From Terrimonas ginsenosidimutans (GTDB lineage: Bacteria > Bacteroidota > Bacteroidia > Chitinophagales > Chitinophagaceae), in the NCBI RefSeq assembly GCF_022012415.1, contig NZ_JAKLTR010000003.1, positions 124,001-188,000 on the forward strand: a stretch of DNA of 64,000 nt. Direction: 5' to 3'. Every line of letters begins with the position of its first letter. Within the stretch, counting starts at the first letter, position 1. Below, piece after piece: positions 45,256 through 53,964 of the stretch. A program made the position numbers and the translations under genes. Below the pieces are notes generated by a model. It searched no databases, was not told the DNA's origin, and saw nothing but the letters and a program-made list of their open reading frames with translations.

Positions 45256-45960
45256 TTACTGTTTCAAATCAGCCAGCGCCTCTTTGTAGTTTCTTCCAAT
45301 GGGAAGTTGGATATTGCCGACTGTGACCTCGTTTGCACTGATTGATGCGACGAAATTCTTTTGCACGGCATAGCTTCGGTGAATACGCAAAAATGAATGG
45401 AAGCCAGGTTCTTTCAACAGGTTTCCGATGCTGCTCAGTACACAATGTTTACCGCTGGTGGTAACGATACTTGTATAATCTTTCAGCGCTTCCAGGTAAA
45501 TGATCTCATGTAGGTTCAGCTTTACCTGTTTGTGACCGTCTTTGATGAAGATAGTGTCTGCCCCAAGTGTATGGTCCAGCAGGGTTGCTTTATGTTTTAC
45601 TTCAAGGAATTCCTGGATCCGGTCTATTGTTTTCCGAAAGCGTTCTGCTTTGATCGGCTTCACCATGAAGTCAAGCGCGGCAAGATCAAAACTTTCAACG
45701 GCATAGTCGGGGTAGGCAGTTATGAATACGCAGGCCGGGATCTGCAGAAATTCACGGCGTAATTCGAGGCCGGTCATTCCTGGCATATCAACATCAAGGA
45801 ACGCGACGTCCGGAAGTTCCTGCCGGATTGCAGGAAGAGCTTCTGTTGCCGATCCAAAAACGGAAATATTCAAAAAGGGAAATTGCCTGGCAAAGGACAA
45901 GGTTGTGAGGCGGTCTATCTCATCATCATCAACAATTATGCAGCGGTATGACCTGGGCAT
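45256..45960 (-). CDS. LytTR-type response regulator
   Basis: ATG 45960 is preferred (234 residues); a TTG at 45984 adds eight residues. The receiver domain carries the phospho-Asp in VAFLDVDMPGMTG and acidic pocket VDDDE near the start. The C-terminal LytTR DNA-binding domain shows IIYLEALKDYTSIVTTSG and FLRIHRSYAVQKNFV. Operon with the TPR kinase downstream. LytTR regulators usually serve LytS/AgrC-type kinases; here the partner has a classical His kinase domain, a pairing also seen in other Bacteroidota. Confidence 0.93.
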   Translation of the reverse strand: MPRSYRCIIVDDDEIDRLTTLSFARQFPFLNISVFGSATEALPAIRQELPDVAFLDVDMPGMTGLELRREFLQIPACVFITAYPDYAVESFDLAALDFMVKPIKAERFRKTIDRIQEFLEVKHKATLLDHTLGADTIFIKDGHKQVKLNLHEIIYLEALKDYTSIVTTSGKHCVLSSIGNLLKEPGFHSFLRIHRSYAVQKNFVASISANEVTVGNIQLPIGRNYKEALADLKQ

Positions 45961-46060
45961 CAGGCTTGGGTTAAGGTTTTCCAAATATAGAGCAAAACAT
46001 TGTTTGTCTATTTAAAATGTCGATGATCGATTGTGACTGCTGATGCCTCATTTGAGTTAT

Positions 46061-46068
46061 TAGGTTTG
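46061..46068 (+). promoter_or_regulatory. -7 box TAGGTTTG of the small lipoprotein gene
   Basis: Exact match to TAnnTTTG. No TTTG is found at the ideal distance upstream. The predicted start near 46074 leaves a leader of ~58 nt to ATG 46133. Confidence 0.45.
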
Positions 46069-46132
46069 CGGAACAATGATGGGATCACTGTCAGTTCCAT
46101 CGTCTTTTTTGCGTCATCTAAAAGAATTTATT

Positions 46133-46651
46133 ATGAAGAATAATGCGATCTTATCAATTGTTTTTTTGTTTTGCCTGGAAACGTCTTGCAGCAATGATTC
46201 CGGTGAAGCGAACCCTGAAACCGCTGAAGTGGAAAATTCCGGTTCAGCAAATTATCTGACAATGAAGATTAATGGCGCTCCCTGGGTGGCTGATCAGGAG
46301 ATTTTCGGTGCTTTTCATCCTGAAGGATACGATGATGCGATCATGATCTCAGGGTCAAAAGGAGCTTCAGACAAAAGCCAGCAGGCCTTTAATATAAACC
46401 TGTTTAAAACGGCTGGCCCAGGCAGCTTTTCGATCCAGAAAGGCAATCCTGATAATAACGTTGTGCAGTTGGGAAATCTTAGCCCCGAGAATTACCTGTA
46501 CGGGTCTATGATGGGTTTTTCGATGAAGGTTAATGTGATGAAGGCGTCGGCGAACCCTGTTGAGATAGAAGCGGTATTTGAGGGACAGTTGGTCGGAAAT
46601 GCGGGCGATACGCTGAAGATCACAGAAGGCAAATTTTATTACAGAGATTGA
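46133..46651 (+). CDS. Small lipoprotein, DUF6252-like
   Basis: Start at ATG 46133 (172 residues), which begins a signal peptide with a lipobox-like ETSC; the earlier ATG 46076 adds 19 residues with no signal character. The mature protein opens with an acidic linker and then YLTMKINGAPWVADQEIFGAF, a motif seen in DUF6252-type lipoproteins of Bacteroidota, followed by a beta-rich domain ending LKITEGKFYYRD. Exposed at the outer membrane or periplasm. Function unknown. Confidence 0.8.
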   Translation: MKNNAILSIVFLFCLETSCSNDSGEANPETAEVENSGSANYLTMKINGAPWVADQEIFGAFHPEGYDDAIMISGSKGASDKSQQAFNINLFKTAGPGSFSIQKGNPDNNVVQLGNLSPENYLYGSMMGFSMKVNVMKASANPVEIEAVFEGQLVGNAGDTLKITEGKFYYRD

Positions 46652-47125
46652 AATATATACGAGAGGCGATGATGCTTATTGTACGCTTCCATCATCGATT
46701 ATATTCACCCGAAAGAGCCACTACAAGGAACGAATAAGAAAAATAGGAAAGTTTCCAGGTAATCACCTGGCAAAATAGAAAGGGTTCCATTCCGGAACCC
46801 TTGTCAAAATGAACATGTGAGATTGAACTGCCTGCCCGTTTATAATTCAAAGATTTGATCAGATCGGTCTATGTGCATCAGGTGGATCAGCCGATCGAAT
46901 CCATCCCCATCAGCATTATTAAAAATGCGATCACTGTTTTTTTGACCAGAAGGAAGAATGACTCGATTGGTGAAAGCATGAACCTGTTTTTTCGTTACTG
47001 CGTGCAAAATAAGACAGCTTGCTGCGGGAGAAAAGCCATCTGAAGTAACCGGCGGAAAGCAGCGTGTAAACAGCAGGAATTTTGAGTAAGGCCCTGTTTG
47101 CTCTTTTTTAGTAATCCTGGCAGGC
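46652..47125. other. 474-bp intergenic region with two hairpins
   Basis: Hairpin CCAGGT-AATC-ACCTGG (46755-46770) and hairpin AAGGGTTCC-ATTCC-GGAACCCTT (46780-46802) follow the lipoprotein gene; either may end its transcript, though T-runs are poor. A 62-codon frame at 46855-47043 lacks coding character. The rest shows nothing recognisable. Confidence 0.45.
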
Positions 47126-47133
47126 TATATTTG
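47126..47133 (+). promoter_or_regulatory. -7 box TATATTTG before the Cys/His-rich gene
   Basis: Perfect TAnnTTTG match. The -33 position holds TTTT rather than TTTG. The predicted start (about 47138-47140) coincides with the GTG start codon at 47138, so the message may be leaderless. Confidence 0.5.
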
Positions 47134-47137
47134 TAGC

Positions 47138-47449
47138 GTGAAAAAATGGTTCGCCATATTATGCTTTCTCATGGTTGCCGTCTGCAGCTTTTATCCCTGT
47201 TGCGAGGATGATGACTGCTCGGGAGAGATAAATCCTTCCGAAACGGCCGGTCATTCTTCAGATGAGGAAGAACACAGCGGCTTTTGCTCACCGTTTTCGG
47301 CGTGTGGATCCTGCGCGGCTTCGGTGGAAATGGAACCATTATCTATCAGCCTTATTGAACAGGAGTCGGGATTGCCTTTATATAATATTTACCGCATTAC
47401 CGACCGTGAAGGCATCTACCCCTCTTTATTCCAGCCTCCCCGCTGCTAG
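47138..47449 (+). CDS. Small Cys/His-rich secreted protein (DUF6660-like)
   Basis: A 103-residue protein from a GTG start, with a signal peptide followed by CCEDDDC, a His/Glu-rich segment (GHSSDEEEHSG) and CSPFSACGSC. This Cys/His pattern, and its place directly before a TonB-dependent receptor gene, fits the DUF6660 family that accompanies such receptors in Bacteroidota. A role in binding a metal or metal complex for the receptor is inferred. The receptor gene starts 44 bp downstream, so they form an operon. Confidence 0.75.
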   Translation: MKKWFAILCFLMVAVCSFYPCCEDDDCSGEINPSETAGHSSDEEEHSGFCSPFSACGSCAASVEMEPLSISLIEQESGLPLYNIYRITDREGIYPSLFQPPRC

Positions 47450-47493
47450 TTCTTACGCAGCAATCCTCATTTTTTTTATTTATTAAACAGGCA

Positions 47494-49656
47494 ATGAAAT
47501 ATTTATTGACAGGCTTTGCGCTGTGCATATTTGCATACGCAGCGCAAGCGCAGCATAGTGTAACGATCAGTATCATTAACGCAGAGGATAAAGCAGTTTT
47601 GCAGGGAGCGACCCTTACCTGGAAACAGACCGGGAAGTCTTTTATCGCAGACAGCGCCGGCAAGGTCAATCTCTCCTCTATCCCGGACGGCACCCATACA
47701 TTTCTGATCTCCCATATCGGCTTCGGGGAAAAAAGCCTTCAATTGAAGTTTCCCCTTGAAACAGCCGTGTCTGCTATCACCGTTGAAATGAGCGCACACG
47801 AGGAGGAGGAAGAAGAGGAGGTGATCGTCAGTGCTACGAGAACCAGCCGCACGATCGCCAATCAGCCAACAAGGATCGAAGTGATCTCCGGCGAGGAACT
47901 GGAAGAGAAAGGCAATATGAAACCTGGTGATATCAGGATGGTATTGAATGAAAGCACCGGGATCCAAAGCCAACAGACATCCGCTACTTCCTATAATGCG
48001 GGGATCAGGATCCAGGGACTTGACGGACGCTATACACAGATCCTAAAAGATGGATATCCTTTGTATGCCGGATTCTCCGGGGGACTATCCATTCTTCAGA
48101 TCGCACCACTGGATCTTAAACAGGTGGAAGTGATCAAAGGGTCTTCTTCAACATTGTACGGAGGCGGCGCCATTGCCGGATTAGTGAATCTTGTATCGAA
48201 GACACCGGGAGCAGAACCGGAACTGAACTTCCTCGCCAATGGTACAAGTGGCGGTGGATTGGATCTTAGCGGGTTTTACAGTGAAAGGTATAGTAAGATC
48301 GGTTTGACCGTGTTCGGATCACGGAACAGCAATGCCGCATTCGATCCCGCCGATATCGGCTTTACTGCCATTCCGAAATTCGAACGCTATGCGATCAATC
48401 CGCGGTTGTTCATCTATGGACAGAAAACAACTGCCGATATTGGACTCAGCTATATCACAGAAGATCGTCTCGGGGGAGATATGGACTATGTCAAAAACAA
48501 TACTCCCGGTTTTTATGAGCGGAACAATACAGACCGGATCACGGGGCAGTTTGGGATCACGCATCGTCTTAATGAACAGGCGACGCTTCAGTTGAAAAGC
48601 AGCTATACGCATTTCGATCGCACTATTGCCATTCCTGCGTATACATTTGATGCATTACAGAAATCGTCCTTTACTGAATTTACGTGGAACAGGAAAGGAG
48701 AGAATGTTGACTGGGTCATTGGAGCCAATATGATAACAGATGTCCTCAATGAAAGGCCGGGTAATCCTGATCCTGCCCGCAGCTACAGCCTTAATACTTA
48801 CGGCATATTTGTCCAGAATGCATGGTCTGTAACGGAGAAGTTCACGCTGGAAACAGGTCTTCGTGGAGATTATCTGAATTCAGAGGACTTTGAATTGCTG
48901 CCGCGTCTTTCGGCCATGGTGCGGGTCAGCCCGAAGATAACTGTTCGCGCAGGCGGTGGCTTTGGATATAAAGCGCCAACAGTATTCACGGAGGAGGCTG
49001 AAAGAAACCAGTTTCAGTATATTCTTCCCATAGATATCAATCGTACGCGCAATGAAAGATCTGTTGGTGGCAATGCCGATATCAATTACCGGACAAATTT
49101 TGGAGAATTTGGATTCAGTTTGAACCACCTGTTCTTTTATACAAGGCTGAACCGGCCATTGGTGCTGGTCAATACAGGAAGCGGAGGTATGATGCAGTTT
49201 GAAAATTCAACAGGATACCTGGAGACCAAAGGAATGGAAACAAACCTTAAACTCACCTGGCATGATCTCAAACTGTTTGTCGGATACACGTACACAGATG
49301 CGAACACACAGTTCAATGCAAAGCATTGGCTGCCACTTACGGCAAGACATCGGCTGAATAATGTGCTGATGTATGAAGTGGAAGAAAAGTGGAAGCTGGG
49401 CCTGGAAGCCTATTATTACAGCAAACAGCGATTGAATGACGGAAGCGTTGGCCGGTCTTACTGGATCACGGGATTTATGGCCGAAAGGATCTGGGAGAAG
49501 TTTTCACTGTTCATAAATTTTGAGAACTTTTCAGACACGAGACAGACGAAATTCGGACCGATCTATTCCGGTACCAGGCAGCAACCGGTGTTTCAGGATA
49601 TTTATGCACCGGTTGACGGGTTTGTTGTGAATGGCGGCATAAAATTAAAATTGTAG
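47494..49656 (+). CDS. TonB-dependent outer membrane receptor
   Basis: A 720-residue protein with a signal peptide (ending AAQAQ). Residues ~22-100 are a carboxypeptidase-regulatory-like domain (AVLQGATLTWKQTGKSFIADSAGKV), then a short acidic EEEEEEE run, a TonB box region (VIVSATRTSRTI), the plug (LNESTGIQSQQTSATSYNAGIRIQGLDGRYTQILKDGYPLY to LYGGGAIAGLVNLVSK) and a 22-strand barrel to the C-terminus. The size and plug resemble siderophore, vitamin or metal receptors rather than SusC. The Cys/His-rich partner upstream hints at a metal complex as ligand. Confidence 0.93.
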   Translation: MKYLLTGFALCIFAYAAQAQHSVTISIINAEDKAVLQGATLTWKQTGKSFIADSAGKVNLSSIPDGTHTFLISHIGFGEKSLQLKFPLETAVSAITVEMSAHEEEEEEEVIVSATRTSRTIANQPTRIEVISGEELEEKGNMKPGDIRMVLNESTGIQSQQTSATSYNAGIRIQGLDGRYTQILKDGYPLYAGFSGGLSILQIAPLDLKQVEVIKGSSSTLYGGGAIAGLVNLVSKTPGAEPELNFLANGTSGGGLDLSGFYSERYSKIGLTVFGSRNSNAAFDPADIGFTAIPKFERYAINPRLFIYGQKTTADIGLSYITEDRLGGDMDYVKNNTPGFYERNNTDRITGQFGITHRLNEQATLQLKSSYTHFDRTIAIPAYTFDALQKSSFTEFTWNRKGENVDWVIGANMITDVLNERPGNPDPARSYSLNTYGIFVQNAWSVTEKFTLETGLRGDYLNSEDFELLPRLSAMVRVSPKITVRAGGGFGYKAPTVFTEEAERNQFQYILPIDINRTRNERSVGGNADINYRTNFGEFGFSLNHLFFYTRLNRPLVLVNTGSGGMMQFENSTGYLETKGMETNLKLTWHDLKLFVGYTYTDANTQFNAKHWLPLTARHRLNNVLMYEVEEKWKLGLEAYYYSKQRLNDGSVGRSYWITGFMAERIWEKFSLFINFENFSDTRQTKFGPIYSGTRQQPVFQDIYAPVDGFVVNGGIKLKL

Positions 49657-49696
49657 AACAGTGTTTTAGGCTTCGCACCTAAAGGCATCCTCATTT

Positions 49697-49768
49697 AAAA
49701 GCTCAGTTTTCGAGTCTTCCAGCAGTTGGATTTTTTTTCCGGCGGGAGGACACGAAAACTGAGCTTTT
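49697..49768. terminator. Bidirectional terminator / long inverted repeat between convergent genes
   Basis: AAAAGCTCAGTTTTCG (49697-49712) and CGAAAACTGAGCTTTT (49753-49768) are perfect 16-bp inverted arms; a further ~8 of 10 inner positions also pair. The A-run and T-run flanks allow termination in both directions, serving the receptor gene (+) and the gene at 49790-51217 (-). Confidence 0.7.
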
Positions 49769-49789
49769 GTGTTCGATAGCTGGTAATAT

Positions 49790-51217
49790 TTACTGGGTTA
49801 TTTTCTTCTGATAAAAGTAATCGTACTTCTCTGCCTTTCCTGTCTGCAGGTTTATTAGTAAGAGGATGTTGCAGTCGTCGCCTGTCAGTTCTTTATTGTC
49901 TTCCGCAGTTATGATGAGCTGCTTTCCGGTAAAAATATAGTTCGCCCATTCCGGTAAAGCGGTATCATATGTCCACTGGATTTTTCCGTCAGCTGCAAGC
50001 TTTGACAACAGGATCTTCCCGTTATTGCCGACTTCGTTTTTGTAAATGAGCAGGAAGGAGCCGTCTGGTAGCCGGATCGGTTTACCTGTTTCATTACTGG
50101 TTAGAAAGCCGCCATTGAGGAAATGGTCATCCGGGTGTGGTATGGCAGCTTTTTCCCGGTTGATCACCAGTTCGCCGCGATCGTTTGGCGTATATGAGCT
50201 GATATAGCAGAGCCGGCGGGCAGCGTCGTTGTACGCAGCCTGGTATCTTACCTTGTCATACAGTTCTTCCATCTCCTCTTGTGTGTAAATGCCGATCCAT
50301 TTGCCATTGATCGTATCCGCATTCAGTTTTGCCTGTGAGAATTGAAATCTTTTCCGGAGGGATTCAGCCCTGCTCTCCAATTCATCCAGAGATCGCCTGT
50401 TATCGTCCAGATCTCTTCGTAATTTGTCGAGACTGTCTCTGTTCTTATACAGAACATCCCGGCTTTTGTAGAACTCAGTCGTGTACTGTTGATACGTGCG
50501 AAGATCTATTTCTTTTGCGGCCAGTCTTTTTGATGGCGTGCGCAGTTTCTCTTCCATCAATGCATTTTGCTGCTTAAAGTTGTCTTTGATCAGTTGGTCC
50601 AGTTCTTTGATGCGGGCAGTGACGCCGGTTTCTTTTGTGTCTTGTGCTGATGCCAGGAATGTTTCTCCATCGATCACCCATTTCGATCCATTCTTTGCGG
50701 TAAAGTACAGGCGCTGATCCGTGTTGTTGAATTCATAGAATTGTGCTTCCGCAGGGAATGCTCCTTTCAGAGCCGGGTTTTTGTCTTCGAGTTGTTTTAC
50801 AGTGGCGATCGTTTGCAGGGTGAATGGATCGAATATTACAGGTTCATTGATATATGCCCACACGAACCTGCCGGCTGCGCCCATAATTTTCACCGGGTGA
50901 TTTTTAATTTCACGGTGTTTTATGACTTCCTTTTCATTGAGCTTTTCTCCTGTGAGTGCATCATTGATCTGGATGCTGTATGTCGTACTCACCGATTTGC
51001 TTGTGAAGCCACCACTCTGCGTATAAGAAGTGGTTTTGTCAAATTTCACGATGGAGAATATGACCGCATGGTTGTCTTTTTCAAAGTAGAGAACTTTCGG
51101 CAGAATGGATCGCTCGTCGTATTTGGACAGGCAGCCACGGAGGAGGAACATAAAGCCCAGTACCAAAAGGCCCATGAATAATAACAGTGACAGGGTAAAC
51201 TTTACCGGGAGGGTCAT
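49790..51217 (-). CDS. PA2928-like membrane-anchored protein
   Basis: Start at ATG 51217 (475 residues). One TM helix (residues ~6-27, LLLFMGLLVLGFMFLL) anchors a periplasmic body. Residues ~40-200 are beta-rich, with ground strands and a repeat of blade-like units; residues ~205-300 are a Glu/Lys/Arg-rich coiled coil (ELDQLIKDNFKQQNALMEEK to LDKLRRDLDDNRRSLDELE); the rest is again beta-rich with LPDGSFLLIYKN and ELTGDDCNILLLINLQTG. This recalls the PA2928 family with a beta-propeller split by a coiled coil. Low to moderate assurance on family; function unknown. Confidence 0.72.
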   Translation of the reverse strand: MTLPVKFTLSLLLFMGLLVLGFMFLLRGCLSKYDERSILPKVLYFEKDNHAVIFSIVKFDKTTSYTQSGGFTSKSVSTTYSIQINDALTGEKLNEKEVIKHREIKNHPVKIMGAAGRFVWAYINEPVIFDPFTLQTIATVKQLEDKNPALKGAFPAEAQFYEFNNTDQRLYFTAKNGSKWVIDGETFLASAQDTKETGVTARIKELDQLIKDNFKQQNALMEEKLRTPSKRLAAKEIDLRTYQQYTTEFYKSRDVLYKNRDSLDKLRRDLDDNRRSLDELESRAESLRKRFQFSQAKLNADTINGKWIGIYTQEEMEELYDKVRYQAAYNDAARRLCYISSYTPNDRGELVINREKAAIPHPDDHFLNGGFLTSNETGKPIRLPDGSFLLIYKNEVGNNGKILLSKLAADGKIQWTYDTALPEWANYIFTGKQLIITAEDNKELTGDDCNILLLINLQTGKAEKYDYFYQKKITQ

Positions 51218-51391
51218 GTGCAAAAATTTGCGGCAAGGTAGGCAAAGGCAAAAGACGGCTGAAGTTTGGATATGTGAATGGTGGCTTTTGAGGAGTAGGA
51301 TGGGTATCCGGTTAGTCGGGCGCTTTTCATTTGTTGCCGCTGGCGGTTCCGGTTTACAGGATTCGATCAGGATGGGAGGGTCATAAGGGCG

Positions 51392-51491
51392 GCCACATAA
51401 ATGATACGAAGAACCGCAAGGGGTGCAATGAGATTTCTCTTAGGATTGATCTCTTTGCACCCCTTGCGGTTCTTTGTATCATTTATGTGGC
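51392..51491. repeat. Near-perfect 37-bp inverted repeat (long hairpin)
   Basis: Left arm 51392-51428 and right arm 51455-51491 are inverted copies with one difference (G opposite T), which still pairs as G-U in RNA. GAGAT/ATCTC inside the loop adds five pairs, leaving a small loop. The arms include AACCGCAAGGGGTGCAA. It lies 16 bp past the stop of the gene at 51508-51888 and has no T-run on either side, so it is not a standard terminator. Confidence 0.85.
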
Positions 51492-51507
51492 TCCTACGCA
51501 GCTCAGA

Positions 51508-51888
51508 TCAGAATCTTGTTCTTCTGTTCCGGTCAGTGTCATTTCTGTCAATGCGGCTATCTCTTTCTTCGCGGATAGTGATCCTCCCGTTCCGGTCTAC
51601 AGAAATGTCAAGACTGCTTCTGTTTACGGTAAAGGTTGAGCTGCTCACCAGTTTCTTTTGTTTACTGAATAATCCGTTCTTCAGTTCGTACACTTTTACA
51701 GTATGACGGGCATTCTTATTAAGCAAAGAGACGTCCATAGTAGAACCGAGTGTACTTGCATAGCTTCGTCCATCGATGATCACTTCATATCTTTTATCTG
51801 TGGTAAGCGTAACAGAAGGCCGGCGGTCAGCAGCGAAAATGCTTATGGTAAAAAGGCTGACGATAACGAGTGTAAAGATCTTTTTCAT
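51508..51888 (-). CDS. Small secreted protein
   Basis: A 126-residue protein with a signal peptide ending IFAAD. The mature part is a small beta domain (KRYEVIIDGRSYASTLGSTMDVSLLNKNARHTVKVYELK) of the PEGA-like or DUF4476-associated kind, then a C-terminal tail rich in Arg and Asp (DSRIDRNDTDRNRRTRF). The tail is low complexity. Function unknown. Its 3' end is followed by the long hairpin at 51392-51491. Confidence 0.7.
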   Translation of the reverse strand: MKKIFTLVIVSLFTISIFAADRRPSVTLTTDKRYEVIIDGRSYASTLGSTMDVSLLNKNARHTVKVYELKNGLFSKQKKLVSSSTFTVNRSSLDISVDRNGRITIREERDSRIDRNDTDRNRRTRF

Positions 51889-52090
51889 AACAAATATTTT
51901 TGTGGTTATAAGATGCTTTATTCAGATCAAAGCAGATGCCAGCGTGCCAGAAACGATGTAAGGAAAAGTTAAGGCAAAGGTTATTTAAGGTTAAGGGACA
52001 TTGGTACGCGTTAATGCTTTTTGTTGTCTTATGAACATGCTGGTGCGTTGGTGTCTGCCAGATTTGTATATTTAAGTATCAATAACTGCT

Positions 52091-53323
52091 ATGAATAAGC
52101 GATTGCTGTCTGTTTTGCTGGTAATGGTTGCCGTGGTGACCGTTCTTTGCCGTTGTAATGGTAGCAGTGAAGGCAAGGATCTCAGAGGAGAGGGGTTTGT
52201 CGGGTCTGCAACCTGTGCCACCTGTCACAAGGCGATCTATGATTCTTACCTTTCAACCGCACATAACAATACATCGAGAGCAGCTTCAGACTCCAGTGTG
52301 CTTGGTCGTTTTTCTTCGCCGGGTAATAATTTTGGATTTTTGAATGGCGTGAACGTAGTGATGGAAAAGCGGGACAGTGGTCTTTTCCAGGTCGCCTATC
52401 TGAACGGCCAGTTCCAGGAGGCACATCGTTTTGAAATAGCGATCGGGTCGGGCAGAAAAGCTCAAACGCATGTTTATTTTAAAGGGGATCAATACTATCA
52501 GTTGCCTGTCTCTTACCTGGTATCGGCGCACGATTGGGCCAATAGCCCGGGCTTTCCTGCGAGCCATCCACGGTTTGACCGGATCGTCAATACTGCCTGC
52601 TTCGGCTGTCATACTTCCAAAACCGTGGTCAGGAATATCCAGGAAAAAGGAACAGGTTTTACAGAGCATTTTGAGAAAGGACAGGTGATCTATGGTATCG
52701 ATTGTGAAAGATGTCATGGTCCCGCCGCTGATCACGTCTCTTTTCATAAAGAAAACCCCGGACAAAAGCAGGGCCGGTTCATCACAAGAATTGATACGCT
52801 GAAAAATCAGCAAAAGCTCGATATGTGTGCTGTTTGCCATTCCGGGCTGAAACCTGCGATACAGTCCATATTCAACTTTAAGCCCGGTAGTTTGCTGAAG
52901 GATTATTATTATCCTGATTTCAATCGTCCGAAAGTAAGTGAACTTGATATTCACGGCACACAATACCAGTTGTTCAGCGCAAGCCAGTGCTTTGTTCAAA
53001 GTAAAGACATGAATTGTTCATCCTGCCACAATCCACATGCAACAGAAAGGACTGATCTGAAAGTCTTTTCTCAACGCTGTATGAATTGTCATAAAGAGGC
53101 GGATCATACATTCTGTACCAATTCAACAGTTCCTGCAGCTACATTGAAGCAAAACTGTATCGATTGTCATATGCCCTCCCTTCCTTCAAGATCTATCACC
53201 CTGCTGACCAACGGACAAACGAAACCAACTCCAGATTCCATCAGGACACACCTGATCGGAATTTATAAGCCGGATGTGAAAGGCGTAGTCGAACTGGTGA
53301 CAGGAAGAACAAACGGGAAGTAA
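52091..53323 (+). CDS. Heptaheme c-type cytochrome
   Basis: A 410-residue protein with a hydrophobic N-terminal signal. Seven CxxCH heme-attachment motifs are present: CATCH, CFGCH, CERCH, CAVCH, CSSCH, CMNCH and CIDCH. The arrangement, with GSATCATCHKAIYDSYLSTAH near the start, resembles cytochrome c554/NrfB-like multiheme proteins exported to the periplasm, which act in electron transfer. No nitrite reductase, hydroxylamine oxidoreductase or menaquinone-linked partner gene is adjacent. It is monocistronic as far as visible. Electron donor and acceptor are unknown. Confidence 0.9.
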   Translation: MNKRLLSVLLVMVAVVTVLCRCNGSSEGKDLRGEGFVGSATCATCHKAIYDSYLSTAHNNTSRAASDSSVLGRFSSPGNNFGFLNGVNVVMEKRDSGLFQVAYLNGQFQEAHRFEIAIGSGRKAQTHVYFKGDQYYQLPVSYLVSAHDWANSPGFPASHPRFDRIVNTACFGCHTSKTVVRNIQEKGTGFTEHFEKGQVIYGIDCERCHGPAADHVSFHKENPGQKQGRFITRIDTLKNQQKLDMCAVCHSGLKPAIQSIFNFKPGSLLKDYYYPDFNRPKVSELDIHGTQYQLFSASQCFVQSKDMNCSSCHNPHATERTDLKVFSQRCMNCHKEADHTFCTNSTVPAATLKQNCIDCHMPSLPSRSITLLTNGQTKPTPDSIRTHLIGIYKPDVKGVVELVTGRTNGK

Positions 53324-53390
53324 AGCAATTTTTCACCTGTACGGGTTTGCCTTTCATTTCAATGTAATTTGCAGTCCAAATCGATAAGTA

Positions 53391-53963
53391 ATGTCCAGTG
53401 GTTATTTTGAAGATGTTCGTTTCGAGGGAAATGATTTTGCCGTGAAGCCATTGGCAACAGGCGTGTATGAAGGTTGTTCGTTTACGAATTGCAATTTTGC
53501 AGATGCTAACATTTCCCTGATTCAATTTGTTGATTGTGTCTTCCGCTCCTGCAATCTCAGCATGGTAAAGGTTGGCAACACAACGTTCAACGGCGTGGCG
53601 TTTGAGGAATGTAAGATCCTGGGGGTGAATTTCGAAACCAGTAACAAGTCTCTATTCAAGTTATCTTTCAGCAAGTCGGTGCTCAACTATTCTTCCTTTT
53701 ATCAGTGTAATCTCAGGAAGGCGAAGTTCCCGGACTGTGTCTTTCATGAGAGTGATTTCACGGAGGCGGATCTTACAGAAGCTGCATTTCTACATTGCGA
53801 TCTTCTTAATGCAAAATTTGAAAGAAGCGTTTTGGAGAAAGCAGACTTTCGTTCAGCCATCAATTACTCCATCAATCCCGAATTGAATAAGATCAAAAAA
53901 GCAAAGTTCTCCTTTCCCGCGGCCGCAGGTTTATTGGATAAGTACGGTATTACAATTGACTGA
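53391..53963 (+). CDS. Pentapeptide-repeat protein
   Basis: A 190-residue cytosolic protein with about 25 consecutive A(D/N)LXX-type pentapeptides (for example CNLRKAKFPDCVFHESDF, ADLTEAAFLHCDLL), which wind into a right-handed quadrilateral beta-helix. The C-terminal end SINPELNKIKKAKFSFPAA recalls the end of Qnr-like proteins. Such proteins can mimic DNA and protect gyrase, but most have no known role, and there is no sign of a resistance context. Stop is 1 bp from the stop of the convergent surE gene. Confidence 0.9.
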   Translation: MSSGYFEDVRFEGNDFAVKPLATGVYEGCSFTNCNFADANISLIQFVDCVFRSCNLSMVKVGNTTFNGVAFEECKILGVNFETSNKSLFKLSFSKSVLNYSSFYQCNLRKAKFPDCVFHESDFTEADLTEAAFLHCDLLNAKFERSVLEKADFRSAINYSINPELNKIKKAKFSFPAAAGLLDKYGITID

Positions 53964-53964
53964 T

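Noticed and set aside
46855-47043. 62-codon frame in the gap before the Cys/His-rich gene
   Set aside because: No start signal, family or codon pattern to support it.
53391-53963. Quinolone-resistance (Qnr) gene
   Set aside because: Pentapeptide-repeat proteins are common housekeeping proteins; no resistance or mobile context.
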